Notes: generated from the sequence alone by a model not told the origin. DNA of 6,756 bases from an uncultured Verrucomicrobiota bacterium (GCA_946628745.1 CAMOXA010000086.1:1-6756), one strand, 5' to 3'. Numbered from the stretch's first letter, positions 1-6,012 are shown. Made by a program: numbers and translations.

Positions 1-1332
1 TGCGCGGCGGATGTGGAGGCCAGGTACGGCGTGAAGCTCGCGCGTCTCGCCGCGCTCGGCATTTCAGGGATGATGCACGGGTATCTGCCGTTTGACGAAC
101 ACGGCAAGCTTCTCGTGCCTTTCCGCACCTGGCGCAATGTCATGACAGCCGGTGCCGCGGCGGAACTGTCGGCCCTCTTCAAGTTCAACGTTCCGCAACG
201 CTGGTCGGTCGCCCATTACTACCAGGCTGTTCTCAACAAAGAACCGCATGTGCCGGCGGTGCGCTGGCTCACGACGCTCGCGGGCTATGTGCATTACTCG
301 CTCTCCGGCGAGAACGTGATGGGCGTCGGCGAGGCCAGCGGCATGTTCCCGATCGATCCGGCGACAGGCGACTACAACGAGCGGATGCTCGCGGCGTTCG
401 ACGCGAAAGCCGGCGGCTCGCTCAAGTCCAAGCTCCCGAGAGTCCTCAAGGCGGGCGAGAAGGCGGGCGTTCTGACCGAACGCGGCGCGAGGTGGCTCGA
501 CCCGACCGGCGTTCTCCAGCCCGGCGCTGTGATGGCCCCGCCCGAGGGCGACGCCGGCACCGGCATGGTCGCCACTAACGCCGTCGCCCCGAAAACCGGC
601 AACGTTTCGGCGGGAACGTCCATCTTCGCCATGGTCGTCCTGGAGGACGCGATGAAAGGCTATTATCCCGAAATCGACGTCGTCACCACGCCGACGGGCC
701 ACGAAGTCGCGATGGTGCACTGCAACAATTGCACGAATGAAATCAACGCCTGGGCCGATCTCTTCAAAGGCGTGTTCACGCAAAAGGAAGGCGGGCCGAA
801 CATATACGGCACGCTCTTCAAAGAATCGCTCAAGGGCGCGAAGGATTGCGGCGGCGTCGTGGTGGTGCCGTTCCTTTCGGGCGAGCCAGTGACGGGCGTC
901 GCCGACGCGATGCTCAAGGTCGTGCGAAAGCCCGACAGCGAGTTCACGCTGGCGAACTTTTTCAGGGCCCAGATTTATTCCGCTTTCGTCTCGCTCAAGC
1001 TCGGCATGGACATTCTTCGCGGCGAGGGCGTCGAAATCAAATCGCTCATGGGCCATGGCGGCATCTTCAAAGACAAGGGCATCGCCCAGCAGTATCTCGC
1101 CGACGCGCTCAAGACGCCTGTTACATGCATGTCCACGGCGAGCGAAGGCGGACCCTGGGGCATGGCGGTACTCGCCGCGTACGCGGCCTCCGGCGCCGTC
1201 GAGCCGCTTGAGGAGTATCTGGACAAGAAGGTGTTCGCCGGCGCCGCCAGCGAGACGCTCGCCCCGACTGCGGACGGCGCGGCCGGTTTCGACCGCTATG
1301 CCGCCAACTTCAAGGAGGCCATCCATGCTTGA
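1..1332 (+). CDS. FGGY-family sugar kinase, probably L-ribulokinase (5' end missing)
   Basis: The reading frame is open from base 1 (443 codons), so the gene starts upstream; FGGY kinases usually run about 500 residues, so the N-terminal phosphate-binding segment is missing. The GTG at 13 is internal, not a start. Counting from base 1, a sugar-binding-type TWRN motif lies at 43-46, a GDAGTGM motif with the likely catalytic Asp at 184, an NVSAGTS phosphate-type loop at 201-207, and a C-terminal GHGG (351-354) plus EGGPWGMA (382-389) adenine-site region. FGGY kinases phosphorylate open-chain sugars or ketoses in the cytoplasm. The araD gene overlapping its 3' end and the sugar symporter after it favour L-ribulose as substrate. 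The TWRN region looks more like xylulokinase-type members than classical E. coli AraB, so L-xylulose or another ketose remains possible. Family assignment is secure; substrate is inferred from context. Confidence 0.85.
   Translation, partial: CAADVEARYGVKLARLAALGISGMMHGYLPFDEHGKLLVPFRTWRNVMTAGAAAELSALFKFNVPQRWSVAHYYQAVLNKEPHVPAVRWLTTLAGYVHYSLSGENVMGVGEASGMFPIDPATGDYNERMLAAFDAKAGGSLKSKLPRVLKAGEKAGVLTERGARWLDPTGVLQPGAVMAPPEGDAGTGMVATNAVAPKTGNVSAGTSIFAMVVLEDAMKGYYPEIDVVTTPTGHEVAMVHCNNCTNEINAWADLFKGVFTQKEGGPNIYGTLFKESLKGAKDCGGVVVVPFLSGEPVTGVADAMLKVVRKPDSEFTLANFFRAQIYSAFVSLKLGMDILRGEGVEIKSLMGHGGIFKDKGIAQQYLADALKTPVTCMSTASEGGPWGMAVLAAYAASGAVEPLEEYLDKKVFAGAASETLAPTADGAAGFDRYAANFKEAIHA
1312..1318 (+). 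promoter_or_regulatory. Shine-Dalgarno site for araD inside the kinase gene
   Basis: AAGGAGG, a near-perfect anti-16S complement, lies in the last codons of the kinase gene and ends 6 bases before the ATG at 1325. It fixes the araD start even though that reading frame is open far upstream. The araD start precedes the kinase stop (1330-1332), so translation of the two genes is probably coupled. Confidence 0.85.
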
Positions 1333-2020
1333 GGCGCTCAAAGCCGATGTCTTCAAGGCCAACCAGAGGCTTGTCTCTTCGGGCCTTGTCGTGCTCACCT
1401 GGGGCAATGCGTCCGGGTTCGACCCCGAATCGAAACTGGTGGTCATCAAGCCTTCCGGCGTCGACTACGACAAGATGACGGCTGACGACATGGTCGTCGT
1501 CGATCTCGACGGCAAGGTGGTCGAAGGCGCGTTGCGCCCGTCCAGCGACACTGCGACCCACATCGAGTTCTACAAGAACTTTCCGGGCGTGAAGGGCGCC
1601 GTGCACACCCATTCGGTCGAGGCGACGGCCTGGGCCCAGGCGTGCCGCGAGATACCGTGCTACGGCACGACCCACGCCGACACGTTCCACGGACCGGTGC
1701 CGCTCACGCGCATTCTCACCGAGAAGGAAGTTGAAGAAGCTTACGAGCTCAATACCGGCAAGGTTATCGTCGAGCGCTTCAAGGATCTCGAACCCATGGC
1801 CGTACCGGGCGTGCTCGTCGCGGGACACGCGCCTTTCACGTGGGGCAAGAATCCCCAGGACGCGGTCGACCACGCCATCGCTCTCGAGTCAATCGCCAGA
1901 ATGGCCCGGCTTACCGAGCAGATCGCCGCGGCGAAGCCCGCCCCCGGGCTCGTCCCCTATGTGGGCGAAAAGCACTACCAGCGCAAGCACGGCAAGAACG
2001 CTTACTACGGACAGAAATAG
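1325..2020 (+). CDS. araD: L-ribulose-5-phosphate 4-epimerase (AraD family)
   Basis: This 231-residue class II aldolase-fold protein has the same length as E. coli AraD. The enzyme converts L-ribulose 5-phosphate to D-xylulose 5-phosphate in the cytoplasm, the last step of L-arabinose catabolism. Visible signatures are LTWGNAS (24-30), IKPSGVDY (41-48), RPSSDTATH (71-79), VHTHS (93-97), GTTHAD (114-119), WGKNPQDAVDHA (173-184) and a C-terminal KHGKNAYYGQK. The metal-ligand equivalents are all present: D75, H94, H96 and H168. D119 and Y228 match the catalytic Asp120 and Tyr229 of E. coli AraD. The usual HGPF after the last ligand is HAPF here. The paralogues UlaF and SgbE share these motifs and act on the same product in ascorbate or xylulose routes, so the pathway is inferred from neighbours. 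The start is set by AAGGAGG at 1312 and by family length. Confidence 0.92.
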   Translation: MLEALKADVFKANQRLVSSGLVVLTWGNASGFDPESKLVVIKPSGVDYDKMTADDMVVVDLDGKVVEGALRPSSDTATHIEFYKNFPGVKGAVHTHSVEATAWAQACREIPCYGTTHADTFHGPVPLTRILTEKEVEEAYELNTGKVIVERFKDLEPMAVPGVLVAGHAPFTWGKNPQDAVDHAIALESIARMARLTEQIAAAKPAPGLVPYVGEKHYQRKHGKNAYYGQK

Positions 2021-2075
2021 CCATACCCCCGAACAATCAACCCAAACAAAACAATAATACAAGGAGCAAAACGAC
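2021..2075 (+). promoter_or_regulatory. A-rich translation leader of the symporter with AAGGAG
   Basis: This 55-base spacer between araD and the symporter is strongly A-rich and nearly T-free, unlike the GC-rich surroundings. AAGGAG at 2061-2066 lies 9 bases before the ATG at 2076. No convincing -10/-35 pair, stem-loop or riboswitch fold is seen, so the symporter is most likely read through from araD. An unstructured A-rich leader would favour efficient translation initiation. AATAAT near 2053 is too weak to call a promoter. Confidence 0.6.
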
Positions 2076-3830
2076 ATGTTGACAGGAATAGACTGGCTGA
2101 TGATCGCGGCATATTTCGCCTTGCTGGGCGGAGTTGTCGTCTTCACGATGAAACGGCAAAAGATAAAAAGCGGCGACGACCTGTTTCTGGGCGGACGCAG
2201 CGTAGGGTGGCTCGCCATCGGCGCGTCGATCTTCGCCGCGAACATTGGTTCGGAGCATCTCATCGGGCTTGCCGGCTCGGGAGCCGCCGCGGGCCTCTCC
2301 CAGGCCCACTGGGAGTTCCACGCGTGGGTGCTCGTCATGATGAGCTGGGTGTTCCTGCCTTTCTACTACAAAAGCGGCGTGTCGACCATGCCGGAATTCC
2401 TTGAGCGGCGGTTCGGTCCGAAAGCGCGTTGGATACTCTCCCTCGTCTCTCTGGCCGCGTATGTCCTCACCAAGATTTCCGTGACCGTCTACGCCGGCGC
2501 GCTTTTCTTCGAGGTCATGATGCCCGAAGTCCATATCACCATCGGCGGCACGACAATCGGGTCGTTCTGGATCGGCGCCGTCGCGACTGTCGTCCTCGCC
2601 GGACTCTACTCGTCGATTGGCGGACTCTCTGCGGTCGTCTACACCGACCTCGTCCAGACCGGCATCATTCTCGCCGGCACGCTCTCGGTGACGGCTTTCG
2701 CCCTCTACCATCTCGGCCACAGCGGCGTCGCGTTCGCCGACGGTACGACCGCCAACAGCATGGCCGACGGCTGGGCGGTTTTGAAGCAGACCATCAAGTC
2801 CACGGACAATGTCGAGGCGTTCGGCCTTTGGCATTCGCTCTCGCACAAGGCCTTCCCGTGGCTCGGCGTCGTCGTGGCGTCCGTCACGATCGGCATCTGG
2901 TACTGGTGCACCGACCAGTTCATCATCCAGCGCACTCTCGCGGCCAAGAACCTGACGAACGCCCGCCGCGGCGCCATTTGGGGCGGCTTCCTCAAGCTCG
3001 CGCCGGTGTTCCTCTTCCTCGTTCCCGGCATGCTCGGCTTTGCGCTGCACCACAACCACGTCGTGGTCGGCGGGTCCCAGTTCGCGATTCCGCTCAAGGC
3101 GGCCGCAGACGGTACGATGGTCATCAACGGCGATACGGTCTTCCCGACGCTCGTCCAGAACCTCCTGCCGGTCGGCTTCCGCGGACTCGTCGTCGCCGGC
3201 ATGATCGCGGCGCTCATGAGCTCGCTCGCGTCGCTCTTCAATTCCGTCTCGACGCTGTACACCGTCGACGTCTACCAGAAGCTCAAGCCCGAGACGTCAC
3301 AGGAGAAGCTCGTGAAGATCGGCCGCATGACTACAATCACGATGACCGCTCTCGGCCTTCTCTGGCTGCCGATCATGAAGGCGATCTCCGGCGGCGGACT
3401 CTACAAGTACATCCAGTCGGTCCAGTCCTTCCTCGCGCCGCCGATTGTCGCCGTGTTCGTGCTCGGTCTCCTTTGGAAGCGCATGAATCTCAAGGGTGCG
3501 GTCTGGGGGCTTTCGGTCGGCTTTACGCTTGGCATGGCCAAGCTCGCGGCCAATGCTCTGTGGGGCGGGGCCGACGACTATGCGTTCATTCAGGACTTCT
3601 ATTTCTCGGGCATCCTGCTCGTCCTGTCGATCGTGATCGTCGTTGTCGCTTCGCTCACGGACCCCGCGCCTGACGCGGCGCACTTGAACGGACTCAACTT
3701 CTTCTGCCTCGATGCGAAGTACAAGGAGGAGAACCGCGCCAGCTGGAACTGGGTAGATGTCGTCGCCAGCTGCATAGTCGTCGGTCTTGTAGTGTGCGCC
3801 TACGCATACTTCTGGACCTGGCTTGACTGA
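2076..3830 (+). CDS. Sodium/sugar symporter of the SSS (SGLT) family
   Basis: This 584-residue, strongly hydrophobic inner-membrane protein has the length and pattern of a 14-helix sodium:solute symporter. It should couple inward Na+ flow to sugar uptake. Visible family blocks are LFLGGRSVGW (36-45), FAANIGSEHLIGLAGSG (53-69), GGLSAVVYTDLVQT (182-195), WYWCTDQFIIQRTLAAKN (275-292), AALMSSLASLFNS (378-390) and APPIVAVFVLGLLWKR (454-469). The Na2-site equivalents of SGLT1 are present (A54, I57, S382, S383). Of the eight human SGLT1 sugar-site residues compared by eye, seven are kept: N56, H61, E80, Y276, W277, K307 and Q447. Thr287 is replaced by G273. It follows araD after 55 bases and has a good RBS (AAGGAG at 2061), consistent with being the operon's uptake system. 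The family is certain; the sugar, probably L-arabinose or a related sugar, is inferred from the kinase and epimerase. Confidence 0.92.
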   Translation: MLTGIDWLMIAAYFALLGGVVVFTMKRQKIKSGDDLFLGGRSVGWLAIGASIFAANIGSEHLIGLAGSGAAAGLSQAHWEFHAWVLVMMSWVFLPFYYKSGVSTMPEFLERRFGPKARWILSLVSLAAYVLTKISVTVYAGALFFEVMMPEVHITIGGTTIGSFWIGAVATVVLAGLYSSIGGLSAVVYTDLVQTGIILAGTLSVTAFALYHLGHSGVAFADGTTANSMADGWAVLKQTIKSTDNVEAFGLWHSLSHKAFPWLGVVVASVTIGIWYWCTDQFIIQRTLAAKNLTNARRGAIWGGFLKLAPVFLFLVPGMLGFALHHNHVVVGGSQFAIPLKAAADGTMVINGDTVFPTLVQNLLPVGFRGLVVAGMIAALMSSLASLFNSVSTLYTVDVYQKLKPETSQEKLVKIGRMTTITMTALGLLWLPIMKAISGGGLYKYIQSVQSFLAPPIVAVFVLGLLWKRMNLKGAVWGLSVGFTLGMAKLAANALWGGADDYAFIQDFYFSGILLVLSIVIVVVASLTDPAPDAAHLNGLNFFCLDAKYKEENRASWNWVDVVASCIVVGLVVCAYAYFWTWLD

Positions 3831-3842
3831 CGGATCGCGCCT

Positions 3843-3882
3843 GGGCTTGATGCGGCGCGTCATCCCCTGCGCCGCCAAGCCC
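3843..3882 (+). terminator. Strong stem-loop after the symporter gene, no T-tract
   Basis: GGGCTTG (3843-3849) plus GCGGCGC (3852-3858) pair with GCGCCGC (3869-3875) plus CAAGCCC (3876-3882). This gives a 14-bp GC-rich stem with one 2-base bulge (AT) and a 10-base loop. It begins 12 bases after the symporter stop and lies upstream of the nfo promoter, where a sugar-operon terminator is expected. No run of T follows, so it is not a textbook intrinsic terminator. It may act as a U-less terminator, pause the polymerase, or protect the mRNA 3' end. CCCGGCCGGG (3881-3890), a self-complementary palindrome, overlaps its end. Confidence 0.6.
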
Positions 3883-3896
3883 CGGCCGGGCGTCGC

Positions 3897-3925
3897 TGGC
3901 GCGGAACGCGGAAAAATGGTATAAT
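3897..3925 (+). promoter_or_regulatory. Extended -10 promoter of nfo-panC
   Basis: A perfect TATAAT (3920-3925) is preceded by TG at 3917-3918, giving an extended -10 (TGGTATAAT). A TGGCGCG element begins at 3897, 23 bases before TATAAT, in the -35 position; it resembles TTGACA only weakly. The same two elements at the same spacing occur before the STAS gene at 5626-5654. The ATG at 3934 is only 8 bases past the -10 box, so the transcript should have almost no 5' leader. Confidence 0.8.
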
Positions 3926-3933
3926 ATCCGGCT

Positions 3934-4764
3934 ATGAGAATTGGTTGCCATCTATCGTCCAGCGGAGGCTATCTGGCCATGGGCCAGACTGCCGTGTCAA
4001 TCGGCGCGAACGTCTTTCAGTTCTTCACGCGCAATCCGCGCGGAGGCGCCGCGAAACCGGTGGACAAAACCGATGTCGCGTCGTTTCTGGAGTATGCGAA
4101 AGCGAACGGGATAGGGCCGATACTCGCCCACGCGCCGTATACGCTCAACGCCGCAGGCTCCGACGCGCGCGTGCGGGAGTTCGCCGAGATGACGATGCTT
4201 GACGATTTGAAGAGACTCGAGCTGACGCCAGGGGCGCTCTACAACTTCCATCCCGGTTCGCATGTCGGCCAGGGCGCGGAAAAGGGGATAGAGCTCATTT
4301 CTTCCATGCTCAAGAGGATTTTCGACGCGTTCGGCGCAGAACCCTCCACGACGGTTCTTCTGGAGACGATGGCCGGCAAGGGCTCTGAAGTCGGACGCGA
4401 CTTCGGCGAGATACGCGAGATAATCGACAGAACCGGTCTCCCGCTTGGCGTGTGCCTCGACACGTGCCATGTATGGGACGGCGGCTACGACATCGCCGGC
4501 GACCTCGATGGCGTCCTGGGCGAGTTCGACAGGACGATTGGCCTCGACAGGCTCAAGGCGGTACATGCGAACGATTCCATGAACGCGCTCGGCTCTCGCA
4601 AGGACAGGCATGAAAAAATCGGCAAGGGCAAGATCGGTCTCGCGGCGTTCGAACGGATAGTGAACCATCCGAAACTCAAGGACCTGCCGTTCTATCTCGA
4701 AACGCCGTGCGATCTTCAAGGATACAAAGAAGAAATAGCTCTTTTGAAAGGACTGGTAAAATGA
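3934..4764 (+). CDS. nfo: Endonuclease IV (deoxyribonuclease IV)
   Basis: This 276-residue TIM-barrel AP endonuclease cleaves DNA 5' to abasic sites in base excision repair. All nine zinc-ligand equivalents of E. coli Nfo can be placed: H66, H106, E144, D176, H179, H211, D224, H226 and E256. They lie in ILAHAPY, NFHPGSH, LLETMAGKG, CLDTCHVWDGGYD, VHANDS, KDRHEKIG and YLETP. The N-terminus MRIGCHLSSSGG matches the family's canonical start, so the ATG at 3934 is sound although it has no Shine-Dalgarno and sits 8 bases after a TATAAT box. The length is normal for the family. The stop overlaps the panC start (ATGA), so the two genes form one transcriptional unit. The pairing of DNA repair with pantothenate synthesis looks organisational rather than functional. 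ATA serves 7 of 16 isoleucines, more than in the sugar operon. Confidence 0.96.
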   Translation: MRIGCHLSSSGGYLAMGQTAVSIGANVFQFFTRNPRGGAAKPVDKTDVASFLEYAKANGIGPILAHAPYTLNAAGSDARVREFAEMTMLDDLKRLELTPGALYNFHPGSHVGQGAEKGIELISSMLKRIFDAFGAEPSTTVLLETMAGKGSEVGRDFGEIREIIDRTGLPLGVCLDTCHVWDGGYDIAGDLDGVLGEFDRTIGLDRLKAVHANDSMNALGSRKDRHEKIGKGKIGLAAFERIVNHPKLKDLPFYLETPCDLQGYKEEIALLKGLVK

Positions 4765-5585
4765 AGATATTCCGCGAACCGCAGAAACTGCAAAAGTGGG
4801 CCAAGGCGCAGCGTCTGGCCGGCAAGAAAATCGCTCTCGTGCCCACCATGGGGTTTCTGCATGAAGGGCATCTGTCGCTGATAGCGGCGGCGAAAAAGCG
4901 CGGCGCGGACGAGATAGTGGTCAGCGTGTTCGTGAACCCGGTGCAGTTCGGTCCGAACGAGGACTACGAGAAGTATCCGCGCGACGAGAAGGCGGACCTC
5001 GCGAAGTGCAAGGCGGCGGGGGCGACGGCGGTGTTCTTTCCGACGCCGGCCAACATGTATCTGGACAGGCATTCGGTGTACATAAACGAAGAAGATCTGT
5101 CGAAGGGGCTTTGCGGCGCGCGCAGACCGGGGCATTTTCGCGGCGTATGCACTGTAGTCGCGAAGCTCTTCAACTTGGCGCATCCCGACTTCGCCGTGTT
5201 CGGGCAGAAAGACTACCAGCAGGCGCAGGTGATAAAGCGGATGGTCAGGGATCTCAACTTCGATCTCAAAATATACGTGGCACCGATAGTGCGCGAGCCG
5301 TCCGGTCTCGCGCGTTCGTCGAGAAACTCATACCTGACCGCCGAAGAAAAGGGGCGGGCGCTGGCGTTGTCGCAGGCGCTGAAATCGGTGTCCGCCGGCA
5401 AGTCTGCGTCGCAGGAGCGCAAGCGCATAGAGAAGCTGCTGACCGGCGCCGGGCTTGTCGTGGACTATGTCGAGTTCGTCGACGGCGAGACGCTCGAGCC
5501 CGTGGCGAAAACCGCGAAGGGGGTGTGCGTGCTGCTGGCCGTTTACGACGGCGCGACGCGCCTCATAGACAACCGCGTTCTGTAG
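4761..5585 (+). CDS. panC: Pantothenate synthetase
   Basis: This 274-residue cytoplasmic ATP-dependent ligase joins pantoate and beta-alanine to give pantothenate, the coenzyme A precursor. Motifs in order are VPTMGFLHEGHLSLI (27-41) with the HIGH-like H34 and H37, VFVNPVQFGPNEDYEKYPR (56-74) with Q62, RRPGHFRGVCTVVAKLFN (121-138), FGQKDYQQ (147-154) with K150, D151 and Q154, and SSRNSYL (186-192). These match the substrate and ATP contacts known for the family. The normally conserved Asp of the RE-x-DGLA segment is Ser here (REPSGLA, 178-184), a small departure. The start at 4761 gives family length, overlaps the nfo stop by 4 bases, and has AAAGGA (4747-4752) 8 bases upstream. Nine of ten isoleucines use ATA. 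PanB and PanD are not in the window. Confidence 0.96.
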   Translation: MKIFREPQKLQKWAKAQRLAGKKIALVPTMGFLHEGHLSLIAAAKKRGADEIVVSVFVNPVQFGPNEDYEKYPRDEKADLAKCKAAGATAVFFPTPANMYLDRHSVYINEEDLSKGLCGARRPGHFRGVCTVVAKLFNLAHPDFAVFGQKDYQQAQVIKRMVRDLNFDLKIYVAPIVREPSGLARSSRNSYLTAEEKGRALALSQALKSVSAGKSASQERKRIEKLLTGAGLVVDYVEFVDGETLEPVAKTAKGVCVLLAVYDGATRLIDNRVL

Positions 5586-5592
5586 CGCGCGC

Positions 5593-5641
5593 CGGCGGAC
5601 CGCGGCAGAATATCTCGTTTGGCAGTGGCGCGCGGCCGCCG
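5593..5641 (+). other. Possible GC-rich hairpin between panC and the STAS gene
   Basis: Bases 5593-5604 can pair with 5631-5641 (11 bp, one bulged A at 5599) around a 26-base loop. It would fold just after the panC stop and overlaps the -35 region of the next promoter. It could help end the nfo-panC transcript, but the long loop and the high local GC make a chance inverted repeat quite likely. Confidence 0.25.
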
Positions 5642-5654
5642 CATTTGGTATAAT
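5626..5654 (+). promoter_or_regulatory. Extended -10 promoter of the STAS gene
   Basis: TATAAT at 5649-5654 has TG at 5646-5647, forming an extended -10. Bases 5646-5659 (TGGTATAATATCCG) are identical to 3917-3930 before nfo. TGGCGCG begins at 5626, again exactly 23 bases before TATAAT. Transcription should start near 5660, leaving a leader of about 20 bases that contains AGGAG (5672-5676), 5 bases before the ATG at 5682. Confidence 0.82.
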
Positions 5655-5681
5655 ATCCGCCCGAGGATTTTAGGAGATACA

Positions 5682-5975
5682 ATGGAAATAGCAAAGAAAT
5701 TCGATTCCGGCAAGCTTACCGTGACGGTCGGCGGCCGTGTAGACACGGTAACCGCGCCGGAATTGTCCGTCGCTTTGAATCTTGATGGAGTGACGGATTT
5801 GACAATCGACCTCGCCGGCGTGCCGTACATGAGTTCGGCCGGTTTGAGGTGCCTTCTTGCCGCGCAGAAGTCGATGAATGCGAACGGCGGCGAGATGAGA
5901 ATCTCGAATGTGCAGCCCGTCGTCAAGGAAGTCCTCGACCTTACCGGATTTTCTGGCATATTCACTCTTGTGTAG
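5682..5975 (+). CDS. STAS-domain protein, anti-sigma-factor antagonist type
   Basis: This 97-residue protein is a single STAS domain of the SpoIIAA/RsbV kind. These small cytoplasmic proteins bind an anti-sigma kinase and are switched off by serine phosphorylation. The pattern is a short N-terminal beta region (KLTVTVGGRVDTVTAPEL, 11-28), then DLAGVPYMSSAGLRCLLAAQK (43-63), and a C-terminal FSGIFTLV. Aligned on the GL of SpoIIAA's DSSGLG, S52 takes the place of the phospho-accepted Ser58, while the preceding Asp is S51. The start at 5682 is preferred over an upstream in-frame codon at 5619, because the promoter lies between them and AGGAG precedes 5682. No partner anti-sigma kinase, phosphatase or sigma factor is in the window, so its target is unknown. 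A role in lipid or surface transport, as for MlaB-type STAS proteins, is less likely given the SSAGLR motif. Confidence 0.88.
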   Translation: MEIAKKFDSGKLTVTVGGRVDTVTAPELSVALNLDGVTDLTIDLAGVPYMSSAGLRCLLAAQKSMNANGGEMRISNVQPVVKEVLDLTGFSGIFTLV

Positions 5976-6010
5976 GCGCGAAGCCGCCCGGCTTGGGCGG
6001 TATGGCGCCT
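5974..6010. terminator. Nested palindrome between convergent STAS and TetR genes
   Basis: AGGCGC (5974-5979) pairs with GCGCCT (6005-6010). Inside it, CCGCCC (5984-5989) pairs with GGGCGG (5995-6000) around a 5-base loop, with a symmetric 4x4 internal loop between the stems. The palindrome starts in the STAS stop codon and ends two bases before the TetR stop, filling the convergent gap. It would fold in RNA from either strand and so fits a bidirectional terminator, though neither side has a T-tract. Alternative pairings exist: AAGCC/GGCTT (5981-5994) and CGCCT/AGGCG (6006-6019). Confidence 0.6.
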
Positions 6011-6012
6011 GT

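Noticed and set aside
1055..1324. An upstream in-frame extension of araD by 90 codons
   Set aside because: AraD proteins start at MLE-LK, and AAGGAGG sits just before the ATG at 1325. The extension is only the kinase gene read in another frame.
64..1449. A 461-codon open frame on the minus strand under the kinase and araD
   Set aside because: It is Arg/His/Glu-rich with no recognisable domain, and lies opposite two genes with clear family motifs. Long antisense frames are expected in GC-rich DNA with strong third-position bias.
2021..2075. A riboswitch or attenuator before the symporter
   Set aside because: The stretch is only 55 bases, almost T-free, and cannot form a meaningful stem.
2037..3059. 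Antisense frame of 340 codons under the symporter
   Set aside because: The composition is dominated by Arg, Glu, Asp and Gly and shows no domain pattern. It is explained as the shadow of the symporter.
2429..3673. A 414-codon open frame on the plus strand inside the symporter gene
   Set aside because: The product is a low-complexity Arg-rich string typical of an out-of-frame reading of GC-rich coding DNA. It has no RBS, and the symporter frame is unambiguous.
5619..5624. TTGGCA as the -35 of the STAS promoter
   Set aside because: It matches the consensus at 5 of 6 bases, but the spacer to TATAAT would be 24 bases, too long for a sigma-70-type promoter. TGGCGCG at 5626 has the right spacing and recurs before nfo.
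5006..5653. Out-of-frame 215-codon frame across panC and its downstream gap
   Set aside because: It is Arg/Gly/Ala-rich with no motif, and it conflicts with panC and the STAS promoter.
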